64,000 bases of DNA from Sporocytophaga sp. (GCA_024707265.1 JANQAB010000004.1:806001-870000); one strand, 5' to 3'; shown: positions 45,713 through 56,060, counted from the stretch's first letter. The notes: generated by a model not told the origin, from the sequence alone. Numbers and translations are program-made.

Positions 45713-47494
45713 ATGAGCCAAAATGTAAGCGATTACCTCGTCAGAAGACTTTCTGAATGGAATGTTAAAAGAATATTCGGTTATCCCGGTGATGGAATAA
45801 ACGGAATCATGGGTGCATTGGACCGGGCAGAAGGATTGATTGATTTCATTCAGGTGCGACATGAGGAAAACGCAGCATTTATGGCATGCGGACATGCTAA
45901 GTTTACTGGTGAAGTTGGTGTTTGTCTGGCAACCTCTGGTCCTGGCGCAATTCATCTTTTAAACGGATTGTATGATGCCAAGATGGATCATCAGTCTGTT
46001 GTTGCCATTGTTGGGCAGCAAGCAAGGGGAGCAATAGGAGGGTCTTATCAGCAAGAGGTAGACCTGGTCTCTTTGTATAAAGATGTAGCACATGAATATG
46101 TCATCATGGTTACAGAGCCTTCTCAGATGAGGCACGCCATAGACAGGGCTTTTCGGATAGCGCTGACAGAAAGAACCGTTACCTGTCTGATTATCCCTAA
46201 CGATCTTCAGCTTGAAGTGGCTGTCGAGACCCCGGAACATAAACATGGGACGATACATTCAGGAATGTCCTATTCAAAACCTGTGATCGTACCCTCTCAT
46301 GAAGATATCACAAAAGCTGCTGACATTTTAAATGCAGGTCAGAGGGTAGCAATCCTCATAGGAGCAGGCGCCAATGGGGCAGGGAAAGAAGTAATAGAAA
46401 TTGCCGAATTGCTTGGAGCTGGAATTGCAAAGGCTTTATTAGGTAAAGCTGTAATATCAGATGATCTGCCCTATGTTACCGGTTCGATCGGATTATTGGG
46501 GACTTCTCCCAGCTGGGATATGATGCAGGAGTGTGATACGCTTTTAATGATAGGCTCATCATTTCCATATTCAGAATTTCTGCCCAAAGAAGGACAAGCC
46601 AGAGGGATACAAATAGATATTGATGGCAAGATGCTTAATATCAGATATCCGATGGAAATAAGTTTGATGGGTGATAGTAAGGAAACTCTTCGCGCACTTA
46701 TTCCATTAATATCTCCCAAAGAGGACAGGAGTTGGAGAAACAAACTAGAGGAGAAAGTAAAAGACTGGTGGAAGCTATTGGAGAAAAGGGCAATGACAAG
46801 TGCGCATCCGATTAATCCGCAAAGAGTATTCTGGGAACTTTCAAGCAAATTGCCTGATAATTGTATTCTTTCTGCTGACTCCGGCTCTTCTGCAAACTGG
46901 TTTGCAAGAGATCTTAAGATCCGATATGGAATGAAAGCTTCTTTATCTGGGAATCTCGCAACCATGTGTCCGGGCGTTCCATATTCCATTGCAGCCAAAT
47001 TTGCTTTCCCGGACAGGGTTCCGATTGCCCTTGTCGGAGACGGGGCCATGCAGATGCTGGGCATTAATGAATTGATAACTATTGCAAAATACTGGAAACG
47101 CTGGAGCGACCCGCGACTTGTCATTCTCGTGTTAAATAACAAAGATCTTAATCAGGTCACATGGGAACAAAGGGCGATGGAAGGTAACCCTAAATTTGAA
47201 GCCTCTCAGAATATTCCTGATGTGCCTTATGACCGTTTTGCTGAAATGCTGGGTCTTCGAGGCTTAAGCATGGAAAAACCGGAAGATGTAGGTTATGTCT
47301 GGGATGAAGCATTTCGTTCTGATCGACCGGTCGTCATAAATGCCCATACGGATCCCAATGTTCCTACATTGCCACCTCACATTACATTTGAACAAGCCTA
47401 TGCTTTTGCCAAAGCTATGTTTAAAGGAGATCCGGATCAGTTGGGTGTATTAACCCAGACATTAAAGGATAGAGCCCAAAGTTTTCTTCCATAA
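45713..47494 (+). CDS. Thiamine-pyrophosphate-dependent enzyme (YdaP/pyruvate oxidase-like)
   Basis: 593 aa from the ATG at 45713 (MSQNVSDYLVRRLSEWNVKR). A longer reading from 45521 overlaps the small minus-strand gene and has no family similarity. It has the three-domain acetolactate synthase/pyruvate oxidase plan: GYPGDGINGIMGAL and catalytic Glu in RHEENAAFMACG, a central domain (AILIGAGANGAGKEV), and the TPP motif VGDGAMQMLGINEL followed by LNNKDLNQVTWEQR. It decarboxylates a 2-oxo acid such as pyruvate; the exact product is unknown. Six bases separate it from the enolase-family gene, so the two are co-transcribed. Confidence 0.87.
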   Translation: MSQNVSDYLVRRLSEWNVKRIFGYPGDGINGIMGALDRAEGLIDFIQVRHEENAAFMACGHAKFTGEVGVCLATSGPGAIHLLNGLYDAKMDHQSVVAIVGQQARGAIGGSYQQEVDLVSLYKDVAHEYVIMVTEPSQMRHAIDRAFRIALTERTVTCLIIPNDLQLEVAVETPEHKHGTIHSGMSYSKPVIVPSHEDITKAADILNAGQRVAILIGAGANGAGKEVIEIAELLGAGIAKALLGKAVISDDLPYVTGSIGLLGTSPSWDMMQECDTLLMIGSSFPYSEFLPKEGQARGIQIDIDGKMLNIRYPMEISLMGDSKETLRALIPLISPKEDRSWRNKLEEKVKDWWKLLEKRAMTSAHPINPQRVFWELSSKLPDNCILSADSGSSANWFARDLKIRYGMKASLSGNLATMCPGVPYSIAAKFAFPDRVPIALVGDGAMQMLGINELITIAKYWKRWSDPRLVILVLNNKDLNQVTWEQRAMEGNPKFEASQNIPDVPYDRFAEMLGLRGLSMEKPEDVGYVWDEAFRSDRPVVINAHTDPNVPTLPPHITFEQAYAFAKAMFKGDPDQLGVLTQTLKDRAQSFLP

Positions 47495-47500
47495 CCCAGG

Positions 47501-48619
47501 ATGGAAAATAATAGAGTCCTCATTGATCATGTCAGTGTATCTGTTTATAAGATCCCAACTCAAACTCCTGAAGCTGACGGGACTTTGGATTGGGATCATA
47601 CTATTCTTGTCTATGTGGAAATAAATGGTGGCGGCAAAACAGGCATTGGTTATAGTTATGCCAGTTATGCAACTGCCATTTTAATCAAAGAAATTCTTTC
47701 CGAAAGAATTAAAGGAATGAACATCTTTGATATTCCATCAATAGGATATCACATGATTCACGCCATACGGAATCAGGGAAGAGATGGGATAGCATCCATG
47801 GCAATATCTGCAGTAGATACCGCACTATGGGACCTAAAAGCTAAATTACTTGACATCTCTCTAGTAAAACTATTGGGCAACTTAAAAGAAAAGGTAGCAG
47901 TGTATGGCAGTGGTGGCTTTACAAATTATTCTGACCAGCAATTGGAAGAGCAGGTAAAGCTTTGGAAGTCTTTCGGAATTAATAAAATCAAAATTAAAAT
48001 AGGACGAGATCCTAAAGGAGACGAAACCAGAATCCTAAACCTTCAGAAATATTATGGCGAAAGACCGGAAATATTTGTGGACGCCAATGGTGCATATCAG
48101 AAAAAAGAAGCTTTATACTATGGAAAAAGGTTTGCTGAACTGGGAGTAGTCTGGTTTGAAGAACCTGTCTCTTCAGATGATATTGAATCACTTAAGTTTC
48201 TTTCTGAAAATGTACCTCCTCCAGTAAATATCGCTGCAGGAGAATACGGCTATAATCTTTTCTATTTTAACAGAATGCTAAAGGAAAAGGCTGTAGACAT
48301 CTTACAAATAGATGCTACAAGATGTGGTGGATTTTCAGAAATGATAAAGGCTATAAATTTAGGAGAGACCTATAGCATTCCGGTCTCTACACATTGTGCT
48401 CCCTGTCTTCATCTCCATGTGGCATGTGCTACAAACGTTATTCATATGGAATACTTTTATGATCACTACAGAATAGAGACAAAATTATTTGATGGTGCCA
48501 TTACTCCTGTTAACGGATATCTGAAACCTGACTGTTCAAGACCTGGAATAGGATTGGAACTTAAGAAAAAAGACGCTGAAAAATTTTTTGTACAGATAAT
48601 TCAAATCGATGGAATATAA
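47501..48619 (+). CDS. Enolase-superfamily (mandelate racemase/muconate lactonizing-like) enzyme
   Basis: 372 aa. The N-terminal capping domain is followed by a TIM barrel with the three metal ligands: Asp in IFVDANGAYQ, Glu in WFEEPVSSDD and Glu in AAGEYGYN. Candidate bases are the Lys strand NKIKIKIGRD and a His in VSTHCAPCLHLHVAC. Members abstract the proton alpha to a carboxylate, often as sugar-acid dehydratases. Lying between a 2-oxo-acid TPP enzyme and a hydroxyacid-type oxidase, it probably makes or uses a 2-keto acid from a sugar acid; this is inference. It overlaps the next gene by 11 bases. Confidence 0.85.
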   Translation: MENNRVLIDHVSVSVYKIPTQTPEADGTLDWDHTILVYVEINGGGKTGIGYSYASYATAILIKEILSERIKGMNIFDIPSIGYHMIHAIRNQGRDGIASMAISAVDTALWDLKAKLLDISLVKLLGNLKEKVAVYGSGGFTNYSDQQLEEQVKLWKSFGINKIKIKIGRDPKGDETRILNLQKYYGERPEIFVDANGAYQKKEALYYGKRFAELGVVWFEEPVSSDDIESLKFLSENVPPPVNIAAGEYGYNLFYFNRMLKEKAVDILQIDATRCGGFSEMIKAINLGETYSIPVSTHCAPCLHLHVACATNVIHMEYFYDHYRIETKLFDGAITPVNGYLKPDCSRPGIGLELKKKDAEKFFVQIIQIDGI

Positions 48620-51570
48620 TATATCCAATCTACCTTTAAATATTCATGACAAATCTCCGAATGTGGATGTTGAGAAACTGTATAATGAACTAAAAAATAA
48701 ACTACAAGGAGAAGTCAGATTTGATGATGGAACAAGGGCAATGTATGCAACTGATTCATCTAATTACAGGCAGGTACCTATTGGTGTTGTGATTCCCAGG
48801 AACCTGCAGGATATAATGATCACGACAAATATATGTCATAAATACGGTGCTCCTCTTTTATCCAGGGGAGGAGGCACCAGCCTCGCCGGACAATGCTGTA
48901 ATGTTGCTGTTGTAATGGATATGTCCAAATACTATAACAAAGTTATTTCAATCAATAAAGACTTAAAGCTTGCTTCTGTTGAACCTGGAATTGTATTGGA
49001 TGAATTGAACAAGCAGGCAAAAAAAGTTCGATCTGATATTCGGTCCGGATCCTTCAACACATACACATTGTACCTTGGGTGGTATGATCGGAAATAATTC
49101 CTGTGGTGTACATTCTGTAATGGCGGCCAATCATGGGCTTGGTGCAAGAACTTCGGATAATCTGCATTCTATGGAAATCCTCACCTATGATGGTTTGCGG
49201 ATGACGGTGGGAAAGACATCTGAGGAAGAATTAAATAAGCTGATCAGCGAGGGTGGTCGTAAGGGAGAAATTTATAAACGGCTTAAGAATTTAGTTGATA
49301 AGTATGGTGATGAAATAAGAAAGCATTTTCCTAAAATTCCAAGAAGAGTATCCGGCTATAACCTTGATGAATTGCTTCCTGAAAACGGATTTAATGTAGC
49401 CAGAGCACTTGCTGGTACGGAAGGGACTTGTGTTGTAATCTTAAGTGCGACCCTTCATTTGCTTCCCAATCCTGGTGCGCGATCTGTATTGGTTTTGGGA
49501 TATCCTGATATCGTTGAGGCAGGAGCTCATGCTCATGAACTGCTAAAATATAAGCCCATTGGACTTGAAGGACTTGATGACCGGTTATATGATTTTATGG
49601 TGCACAGGCATATGCATGTCGAGGACTTAAAACTTCTTCCCAAAGGTAAGGGCTGGCTTTTAGTTGAGTTTGGCGGTAAAAGCAAAGAGGAAGCTGATTA
49701 TCAGGTAAAACAGGTTATGGAGGCATTGAAAAAAGGAGAGAACCCGCCTAGCATGATATTTTATGACGATCCTGTACAAGAGCAGAAATTATGGAGGATA
49801 AGAGAAGCAGGACTTGGAGCTACTGCATTTGTTCCGGGATTAGAAGATGCCTGGGAAGGCTGGGAAGATACAGCAGTCCATCCTGAAAAATTTGGTGACT
49901 ATCTTAGAGACTTTTCAAAGTTGCTGGATAAATACAATTACTATTCTGCTTTATATGGCCACTTCGGACAAGGTCTTCTGCATTGCCGCATCAATTTTGA
50001 TCTGGAGACTGCTGATGGAATTCTACATTATCGAAAATTCCTTGATGAAGCATCAGACCTTGTAATCAGATATAATGGCTCTTTCTCCGGTGAGCATGGA
50101 GATGGTCAATCCAAGGCAGAGCTTTTGTCTAAAATGTTTGGCAATGAGCTTATAGAAGCGTTCAGAGAGTTTAAGACAATATGGGATCCCAGAGGGCTGA
50201 TGAATCCTGGTAAAGTATGTGATCCTTATCCTATTATATCCAATCTTAGACTTGGAGTTTCCTATAATCCTGAAGAACCTGAGACTTATTTTAAATTTCC
50301 AGAAGACAAAGGCAGCTTTGCCAGAGCTGCACTGCGTTGTGTAGGTGTAGGAGAATGCAGAAAACATGATAAAGGAACAATGTGTCCAAGCTACATGGTC
50401 ACTATGGAAGAACAGCATTCCACGAGAGGTCGGGCACATAAGCTTTTTGAAATGCTTCGTGGAGAAGTTGTAAAGAAAGGGTGGAAAGATGAGTCAGTAA
50501 AAGAATCATTGGATTTATGTCTCTCCTGCAAAGGCTGCAAAGGTGATTGTCCGGTAAGGGTTGATATGGCTACCTATAAAGCAGAGTTTTTAGCTCATTA
50601 TTATAAGGGAAAACTTAGGCCGCTCAGCGCTTACTTATTTGGAAGAATTGCTCAGTTTTCAAGAGTCGCAATGCTATTTCCCCGATTGTCTAATACAATA
50701 AAAAATTCATCTGTTACCGGAGGAATCATCAAAAGAATTACCGGAATCTCTAAAGAACGTCAAATTCCGGATTTTGCTGAAGAAAGTTTTAAAAAATGGT
50801 TCTTTAAAAGAGGAATTGTAAATGAAGGAAAACCAATTGTAATTCTTTGGGCAGATACCTTTAATAATTATTTTCACCCTCATATTGCTGTTGCAGCAAC
50901 GGAAGTGCTGGAGTATCTGGGATTTCAGGTCAAAGTGTTTCCTCAGCCTCTTTGCTGTGGTAGACCTTTGTACGATTTCGGAATGCTTGATACTGCTCAG
51001 AAATGGCTTCTGGAAGTTTTGGAATATGTAAAGGATGATGTAAGGAAAGGTGTTAACATTGTTGGTCTGGAACCTAGTTGTGTAAGTGTTTTCAGAGATG
51101 AACTCATTAATCTCTTTCCCAATAACGATGATGCAAACAGAGTCAGCAGGAATACTATGATTTTTAGCGAATTTTTAGAGAAAAAAGTTAAGGATTACAA
51201 CTTTCCTCAATTAAAAAGAAAAGCAATTATACACGGTCATTGTCATCATAAAGCGATTATAAAGATGAAAGATGAAATGACAGTTTTACATAAACTAGGG
51301 CTGGATTGTAATGTGCTGGATGCTGGATGTTGTGGCATGGCGGGAAGTTTTGGTTTTGATGAAAAGCATTTCCAAATATCAGTTGCAGCCGGAGAACGGG
51401 TATTGCTTCCAGAGGTTAGAAAGGTGGAGGAGGATACCCTTATAGTCATGAATGGTTTCAGTTGTAAAGAACAAGTGTCTCAGCTTGCAGATAAACGATC
51501 TTTCCATCTTGTAGAAATTTTAAAAATGGCAATAGAATCAAGAAAAGGTCATCCCACAGCTATTAAATGA
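48609..51570 (+). CDS. FAD-linked 2-hydroxyacid dehydrogenase fused to Fe-S/CCG module, broken by one frameshift
   Basis: After removing one A from the A7 run at 49019-49025 this is 986 aa. The FAD half reads LLSRGGGTSLAGQC, then FDLIFGPDPSTHTHCTLGG and IGNNSCG, and GEHGDGQ. An Fe-S half follows with CVGVGEC...MCPSY and CLSCKGCKGDCPVR, and a CCG domain with QPLCCGRPL, EPSCVSV and DAGCCGMAGSFG. The plan equals GlcD+GlcF, or D-lactate/D-2-hydroxyglutarate dehydrogenases such as YdiJ, passing electrons to a quinone. It overlaps the enolase-family gene and probably oxidises a hydroxyacid of the same pathway. Confidence 0.88.
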
Positions 51571-51659
51571 GAAGGTTTACCGATATGTATTTTAAAGTGC
51601 TTTTAGCCCTGAAAACCTTTGATAGTGCTCGTAGTTAAACGTGTATTAGAACAAAATAC

Positions 51660-52463
51660 ATGAACCTTATTACTATCCTGATTCCCACTTATCATAGACC
51701 GGAGGCTCTCTCGGTACTTTTAACCAGTCTTTATTTTCAAACAGAAAAGGAATTTAAAATAATTATCTCAGATCAATCTAAGGATAATTGTAATGAGAAT
51801 AGTACATCTCTTCAGACTGTACTTAATTTACATAGAATCCACGGAACCTCTGTGACCATTCTTAAAAATCTGCCTACCAGAGGGCTGGCCCATCAAAGAC
51901 AGTTTTTGCTTGATCAGGCAGATAGTAAGTATTGCCTATATCTGGATGATGATCTTATTCTGGAATCATTTGTCATAAAGAATTTAAAAGATGTGTTGAT
52001 GAAGGAACAGTGTGGCTTTACAGGAAATGCAGTCATTGGACTTTCCTATCTGAAAGATGAAAGGCCTCATGAACAAGCTTTGGAATTATGGGAGGAGAAA
52101 GTTATTCCTGAAACTGTAGAGCCTGGAACAAAGGAATGGCTAAGATATAAATTGCACAATGCCGCCAATATATTCCATGTACAAAGCCATAAAAAGTTTT
52201 CTTCTGAATTTCCATTGCCATACAAAGTCGCCTGGATAGGAGGTTGCGTGATGTATGATACAGAAAAATTAAGAGCTGTTGGAGGATTTTCTTTCTGGAA
52301 AGATCTTCCTGTAAACCATAGCGGAGAAGACGTCCTTGCTCAATTACGAGTAATGAAGAGGTACGGAGGCTGCGGAGTAATTCCAAGTGGAGTGTATCAT
52401 CAGGAGCTTGAAACTACTGTTCCTGACAGAAGAGTTAATGCTCCGGAATACCTTAAAATATAA
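51660..52463 (+). CDS. GT2-family glycosyltransferase
   Basis: 267 aa. The GT-A start is ITILIPTYHRPEALSVLLTS, the metal-binding acidic motif is CLYLDDDLIL, and the acceptor region has WIGGCVMYDTEKLRAVGGF with GEDVLAQLRV. No membrane segments, so cytoplasmic. It is the first gene of the glycan-related part, 89 bases after the oxidase, and is closed by a terminator. The sugar and acceptor cannot be told. Confidence 0.87.
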   Translation: MNLITILIPTYHRPEALSVLLTSLYFQTEKEFKIIISDQSKDNCNENSTSLQTVLNLHRIHGTSVTILKNLPTRGLAHQRQFLLDQADSKYCLYLDDDLILESFVIKNLKDVLMKEQCGFTGNAVIGLSYLKDERPHEQALELWEEKVIPETVEPGTKEWLRYKLHNAANIFHVQSHKKFSSEFPLPYKVAWIGGCVMYDTEKLRAVGGFSFWKDLPVNHSGEDVLAQLRVMKRYGGCGVIPSGVYHQELETTVPDRRVNAPEYLKI

Positions 52464-52598
52464 AAAACTATTGGTTCTCGTTAAAAGAACTCTTTTTTAA
52501 AATCAAGGTTGTTTAATATTGATTAATATCATTAATGAAATAACTAAGTTAAGGGGTTTACTTTTTCTTTGAAATACCTGGCTATATAGTTGACTATC

Positions 52599-52627
52599 AA
52601 AAAGGAGACTCTAGTGGTCTCCTTTTT
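52599..52627. terminator. Bidirectional intrinsic terminator
   Basis: An 11-bp perfect stem, AAAAAGGAGAC paired with GTCTCCTTTTT, with a 7-base loop. It lies between the GT2 gene (+) and the Gfo/Idh gene (-), with a T-run on both strands. Confidence 0.82.
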
Positions 52628-52649
52628 TGTTAGCATGAGATAACCTTTT

Positions 52650-53681
52650 TCAGGCATGTGTAGATTCCTGAATTTTTTCTAAAGTCACCCTTTCTCCTGT
52701 TTTAGCCGATTTGTAAATTGCTTCGATAATCTGAATATCTATGAGCCCGTCTATTCCTGAAGCTCTATTATGAGTGCCATTAATTATGGTGTCCGCAATA
52801 CCCTCCATCTGGGCTTTCTGCTGATTGATCCTTTTCAATTTAAGTGGGCCTTGTTCTGTGGAGCCTTTCAGACCATAATAGTAATAGGCAGGGCTTATTT
52901 CTACCCAACCTTCTTCTGCTTCTATCAGCAATTGATCAGATTTTTTCGTGTAACTAGAATTGCAAAAGGCAGTCACACCATCAGGGAATTCCATTTCCCA
53001 GCTTACATCACCATCCACTTCACTTGGTCTTTCAAAAATCTTATTTTCTATTTTTACATTTTTAACTGCTATGGGATTTTGCCCGACGACATATCTTGCA
53101 GCCTGTATTACATAAATTCCAACATCTACAAGAGAACCACCTCCGGCAAGATCCTTTTGAAGCCTCCATTGGCCATTGTCTTCAATCTTAAATCCAAAGC
53201 TTCCTGTTATTTTCTTTAACTTTCCTTTTGCATTGGTCTGGCCTATTTTCATTGCTTCCAGGTGGTGAGGTTCAAAATGCAGGCGATATCCTACAAATAA
53301 CTCTACATTGGCTTTTTTACATGCATTGATCATTCTTTCACATTGCTTGACAGATGTGGCCATGGGCTTTTCTGTGATAACATGTTTACCCGCCAAAGCT
53401 GCCCTTATCACAAATTCTTCATGCATTGAGTTTGGCAATGCTATGTAGACTATATCTATATCCGGATTGTCTTTGATCAAATCAAAGTTCTCATAATTAT
53501 AGATGTTTTTTTCAGTTATGTCATATTTAGTGGAGTATTCCTGAGCCTTTTCTTCAGAACCAGTAACAATACCTTTCAGGCTGAATGATTCACTTTGAAT
53601 GATGGCAGGTATTAAATGACGGGTACTGTATTTTCCCAGTCCTACCATTGCCAATCCCAGCTTTTTATTTGTGTCTGACAT
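52650..53681 (-). CDS. Gfo/Idh/MocA-family NAD(P)-dependent sugar oxidoreductase
   Basis: 343 aa. The Rossmann start is LGLAMVGLGKYSTRHLIPAI, the conserved catalytic-lysine loop is HVITEKPMATSVKQ, and GGGSLVDVGIYVIQAAR is typical of the glucose-fructose-oxidoreductase/1,5-anhydro-fructose-reductase branch. It lacks a Tat signal, so it is cytoplasmic. It oxidises or reduces a sugar or sugar derivative. It is encoded opposite to the surrounding glycosyltransferase genes, between two terminators, so it is independently transcribed. Confidence 0.88.
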   Translation of the reverse strand: MSDTNKKLGLAMVGLGKYSTRHLIPAIIQSESFSLKGIVTGSEEKAQEYSTKYDITEKNIYNYENFDLIKDNPDIDIVYIALPNSMHEEFVIRAALAGKHVITEKPMATSVKQCERMINACKKANVELFVGYRLHFEPHHLEAMKIGQTNAKGKLKKITGSFGFKIEDNGQWRLQKDLAGGGSLVDVGIYVIQAARYVVGQNPIAVKNVKIENKIFERPSEVDGDVSWEMEFPDGVTAFCNSSYTKKSDQLLIEAEEGWVEISPAYYYYGLKGSTEQGPLKLKRINQQKAQMEGIADTIINGTHNRASGIDGLIDIQIIEAIYKSAKTGERVTLEKIQESTHA

Positions 53682-53758
53682 ATAAGTTTATGTTTAAATT
53701 GAATCACTTATCTAAGAAATATAAATGAACTTGTTTTATTCTAAAGTTCATAGCAAAA

Positions 53759-53788
53759 AAATGACCTTGAATTTACTCAAGGTCATTT
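53759..53788 (-). terminator. Intrinsic terminator of the DUF892 gene
   Basis: A 12-bp perfect stem, AAATGACCTTGA paired with TCAAGGTCATTT, with a 6-base loop. On the minus strand it is followed by a T-rich run and lies 22 bases after the reconstructed stop of the DUF892 gene. Confidence 0.8.
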
Positions 53789-53809
53789 ACTTTGAATGAG
53801 CATTGCCTG

Positions 53810-54310
53810 TTATGCCATTGCTTTCTGATTGACTGTTTTTTTCGCCAGATCATTAAGCTTTGTGTCTGCTTTCTCTTTTCTTCATTCAGAATTTCAGAAA
53901 GCAATTGATGAATTTCTTTATGCCCTAACTTTTCAGCATAATGAACTACAGTTCCATATCCAGAAATTTCATAATGCTCAATTTTCTGCGCTGCAGCAAT
54001 CAATCCTGCATCTTTTACTTCAGGCGTTGCATTTTCGTCAATCAGGTCTTTTCCCTCTTCAATTAACCCTTCCATGGCAAGGCATTTCGTATTACCATGT
54101 TTGATATTTAGCAACGCGAAAACCCTGTCTAGTTTTTCCTTTTGTCCTTTAGTCTCCTCAAGATGAGATTCAAAAGCTTCCTTTAATTTAGGATTATTCG
54201 CTTCTTTGGCCATCTTAGGTAAGGCCTGAACCAATTGTCTTTCTGCACTATAAAGATCTTTAAGTTCATATTCAAAAAGATCTTCCAGGTTTTTAAGTTT
54301 TTTTTGTCAT
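53810..54310 (-). CDS. Ferritin-like DUF892 (YciE-type) protein, two frame breaks
   Basis: The core (VQALPKMAKEANNPKLKEAF; KCLAMEGLIEEGKDLI; AAQKIEHYEISGYGTVVHYA) is unmistakably DUF892, a four-helix ferritin-like stress protein. The upstream codons L-K-D-L-Y-S-A-E-R are in frame, but the ATG at 54310 is offset by one base by an A8 run that should be A7. Near the end one base is missing (EEKRK); restoring it gives DTKLNDLAKKTVNQKAMA and a stop at 53810, which agrees with the terminator position. The corrected length is 166 aa, typical for the family. Glu and His residues of the EHYE motif would bind metal. Confidence 0.85.
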
Positions 54311-54897
54311 TATTTTATTTTACTGTTTATCCTTAAAAAAACTCCTCCCATTTTTAAATTGTTTTTTATAAATGTTTATATGACCCTTCGACTATCTTTT
54401 AATTCAGGTAATGTAATTAGTGAAGTTCAGATTTTAATTGTTATTAGTGCTCTGTATCAGAAAGAACAAATTATTTATTCTCCTATTTTTGAAGTGTGGA
54501 CACCAATTAAGTTTTATTGAACTTTACCTTTCTATATGAGCTGATAGAGGGAAGATTCATATGTCTCTTTGCATTGTTAAACAAAGGAGCTTCCAATGTT
54601 GTTATTTTTTTATTTGCAGGATTTGAAGAACAAAAATTCCTTATTTATTTATCTGAAACGGACTGTTCCTTTGCCTCATTCTGTTATTCTTATTATTTAT
54701 AACCGACAGATATTTACAGGCTGGCAGGAATATAATATAGAGGTGAAAGATCTTGGAGGAGAAGCAATGAGATTAAATACCTATCTGTTATCCGGTCAAA
54801 TCTTTCAAACAATATTCCAGAATTGGGAAGTTTAATTAAAACAAATAGGATCAGCAGAATTTAAGTGTTTGACAAAAGTAAAAGTTGACAGAATGCT
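54311..54897. other. 587-base intergenic region without a supported gene
   Basis: AT-rich, between the divergent DUF892 (-) and histidine phosphatase (+) genes. Two short overlapping reading frames (about 60-80 codons) exist near 54517-54835 but have no family motif, coherent composition or signal, and are probably chance. No terminator or clear promoter was recognised. Confidence 0.5.
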
Positions 54898-55530
54898 ATG
54901 AAAGAAAAGACTTTGTACATTGTGAGGCATGGAGAGACAGATTACAATGCCTGTCATATTCTTCAGGGAGGTAGAGTGGACCTTTCTCTGAATGATAAAG
55001 GTCTTGCTCAGTCGCAAAGCTTTTATGAATATTATAAGGACATCCCATTCACAAAGATCTATACCTCAACTCTCGGAAGAAGTATACAATCCGTTGATTC
55101 ATTTATTAAAAAGGGGATTTCCCATGAAGCCCGTAACGAGTTGGTTGAAATCAGTTATGGAATATACGATGGAGTTAAATCAAGTATTGAGTCTGAAGGT
55201 CCTTATAGAAAATTGACTCAAAAATGGAATGATGGCAATATTGATGTCAAAATGCCTGATGGAGAAAGTCCGATGGATGTTCGTAACCGTATTATGCCTT
55301 TCTTGAGTCATTTAATCCATAATATAACAGATGAATACATACTTCTCTGTTTTCATGGAAGAGCTATGAGAATTTTTTTAGCCACATTATTGGAACTTGA
55401 TCTCATCGATATGAACCTTTTTAATCATAGCAATATGGGGTTATATGTCGTAAAATACCGTTATCCATTTTTTTGTTTAGAACAATTCAATGATCAGACA
55501 CATCTTCAGGTAAATACTTTTGACTCATAA
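54898..55530 (+). CDS. Histidine phosphatase superfamily (phosphoglycerate-mutase-like) protein
   Basis: 210 aa. The catalytic motif is YIVRHGETDYN with R10-H11-G12. The second histidine is in LLCFHGRAMRIF, and Arg in YTSTLGRSIQS and Glu in LVEISYGIYDG complete the pocket. Members hydrolyse phosphate monoesters such as sugar phosphates, or act as cofactor-dependent mutases. It lies just before a PEBP gene and the glycan cluster, so a sugar-phosphate phosphatase role is possible (inference). Confidence 0.87.
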   Translation: MKEKTLYIVRHGETDYNACHILQGGRVDLSLNDKGLAQSQSFYEYYKDIPFTKIYTSTLGRSIQSVDSFIKKGISHEARNELVEISYGIYDGVKSSIESEGPYRKLTQKWNDGNIDVKMPDGESPMDVRNRIMPFLSHLIHNITDEYILLCFHGRAMRIFLATLLELDLIDMNLFNHSNMGLYVVKYRYPFFCLEQFNDQTHLQVNTFDS

Positions 55531-55592
55531 CATATACATTTCTATCCTTGTTTTCCTTTTATATATTAAACATACTATTAAAAGGGAGAATT

Positions 55593-56060
55593 ATGAGACT
55601 TGTCAGTTCTGTATTCAAAAACGGAGAAACTATTCCTAAAAAATATACTTGTGAAGGCCCGAATATCAGTCCGCCTTTGCAATTCAAAGATATACCATCG
55701 AATACTTCTAGCCTTGTTTTAACAGTTGAAGATGCTGATACACCTGGTAAAACACCTTGGGTTCATTGGCTTGTCTTTAATATACCTTCCACTTCAAACG
55801 GATTTGAAGAGGGTGCGGTGAGTCCTGGTTCAGTTGAAGGCTTATGTAATGGTAATACATTTGGGTATGAAGGTCCATGCCCTCCGGAAAATGAGCATAG
55901 ATATGTATTTAAACTTTATGCGTTGGACATTGTATTGTCTCTTGCTCCGGAATCAAATAAAGATACTGTTCTTAAGCTATCAAAGGGACATGTCATTGAA
56001 GAAGCAGAATTGGTCGGTGTTTATCAGAAAGAAGAATTGATAAAGGAAAAAGTTAAATAA
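55593..56060 (+). CDS. YbhB/YbcL-type PEBP-family protein
   Basis: 155 aa from the ATG at 55593, which follows a purine-rich ribosome-binding site (AAAGGGAGAA). A start at 55548 adds a hydrophobic string without conservation. Family motifs are EGPNISPPLQF, VEDADTPGKTPWVHWLVFNI and YEGPCPPENEHRYVFKLYAL. Bacterial PEBP proteins bind anionic ligands and have no agreed role. Six bases separate it from the first GT9 gene, so it seems to head that operon. Confidence 0.87.
   Translation: MRLVSSVFKNGETIPKKYTCEGPNISPPLQFKDIPSNTSSLVLTVEDADTPGKTPWVHWLVFNIPSTSNGFEEGAVSPGSVEGLCNGNTFGYEGPCPPENEHRYVFKLYALDIVLSLAPESNKDTVLKLSKGHVIEEAELVGVYQKEELIKEKVK

Noticed and set aside
54490..54540. GTGGACACC-like sequence resembling an IS3-type end
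   Set aside because: Only a short match by eye, with no transposase remnant and no second end nearby.
54517..54835. Two overlapping short reading frames
   Set aside because: No motif, no signal, chance-like composition; placed in an AT-rich gap.
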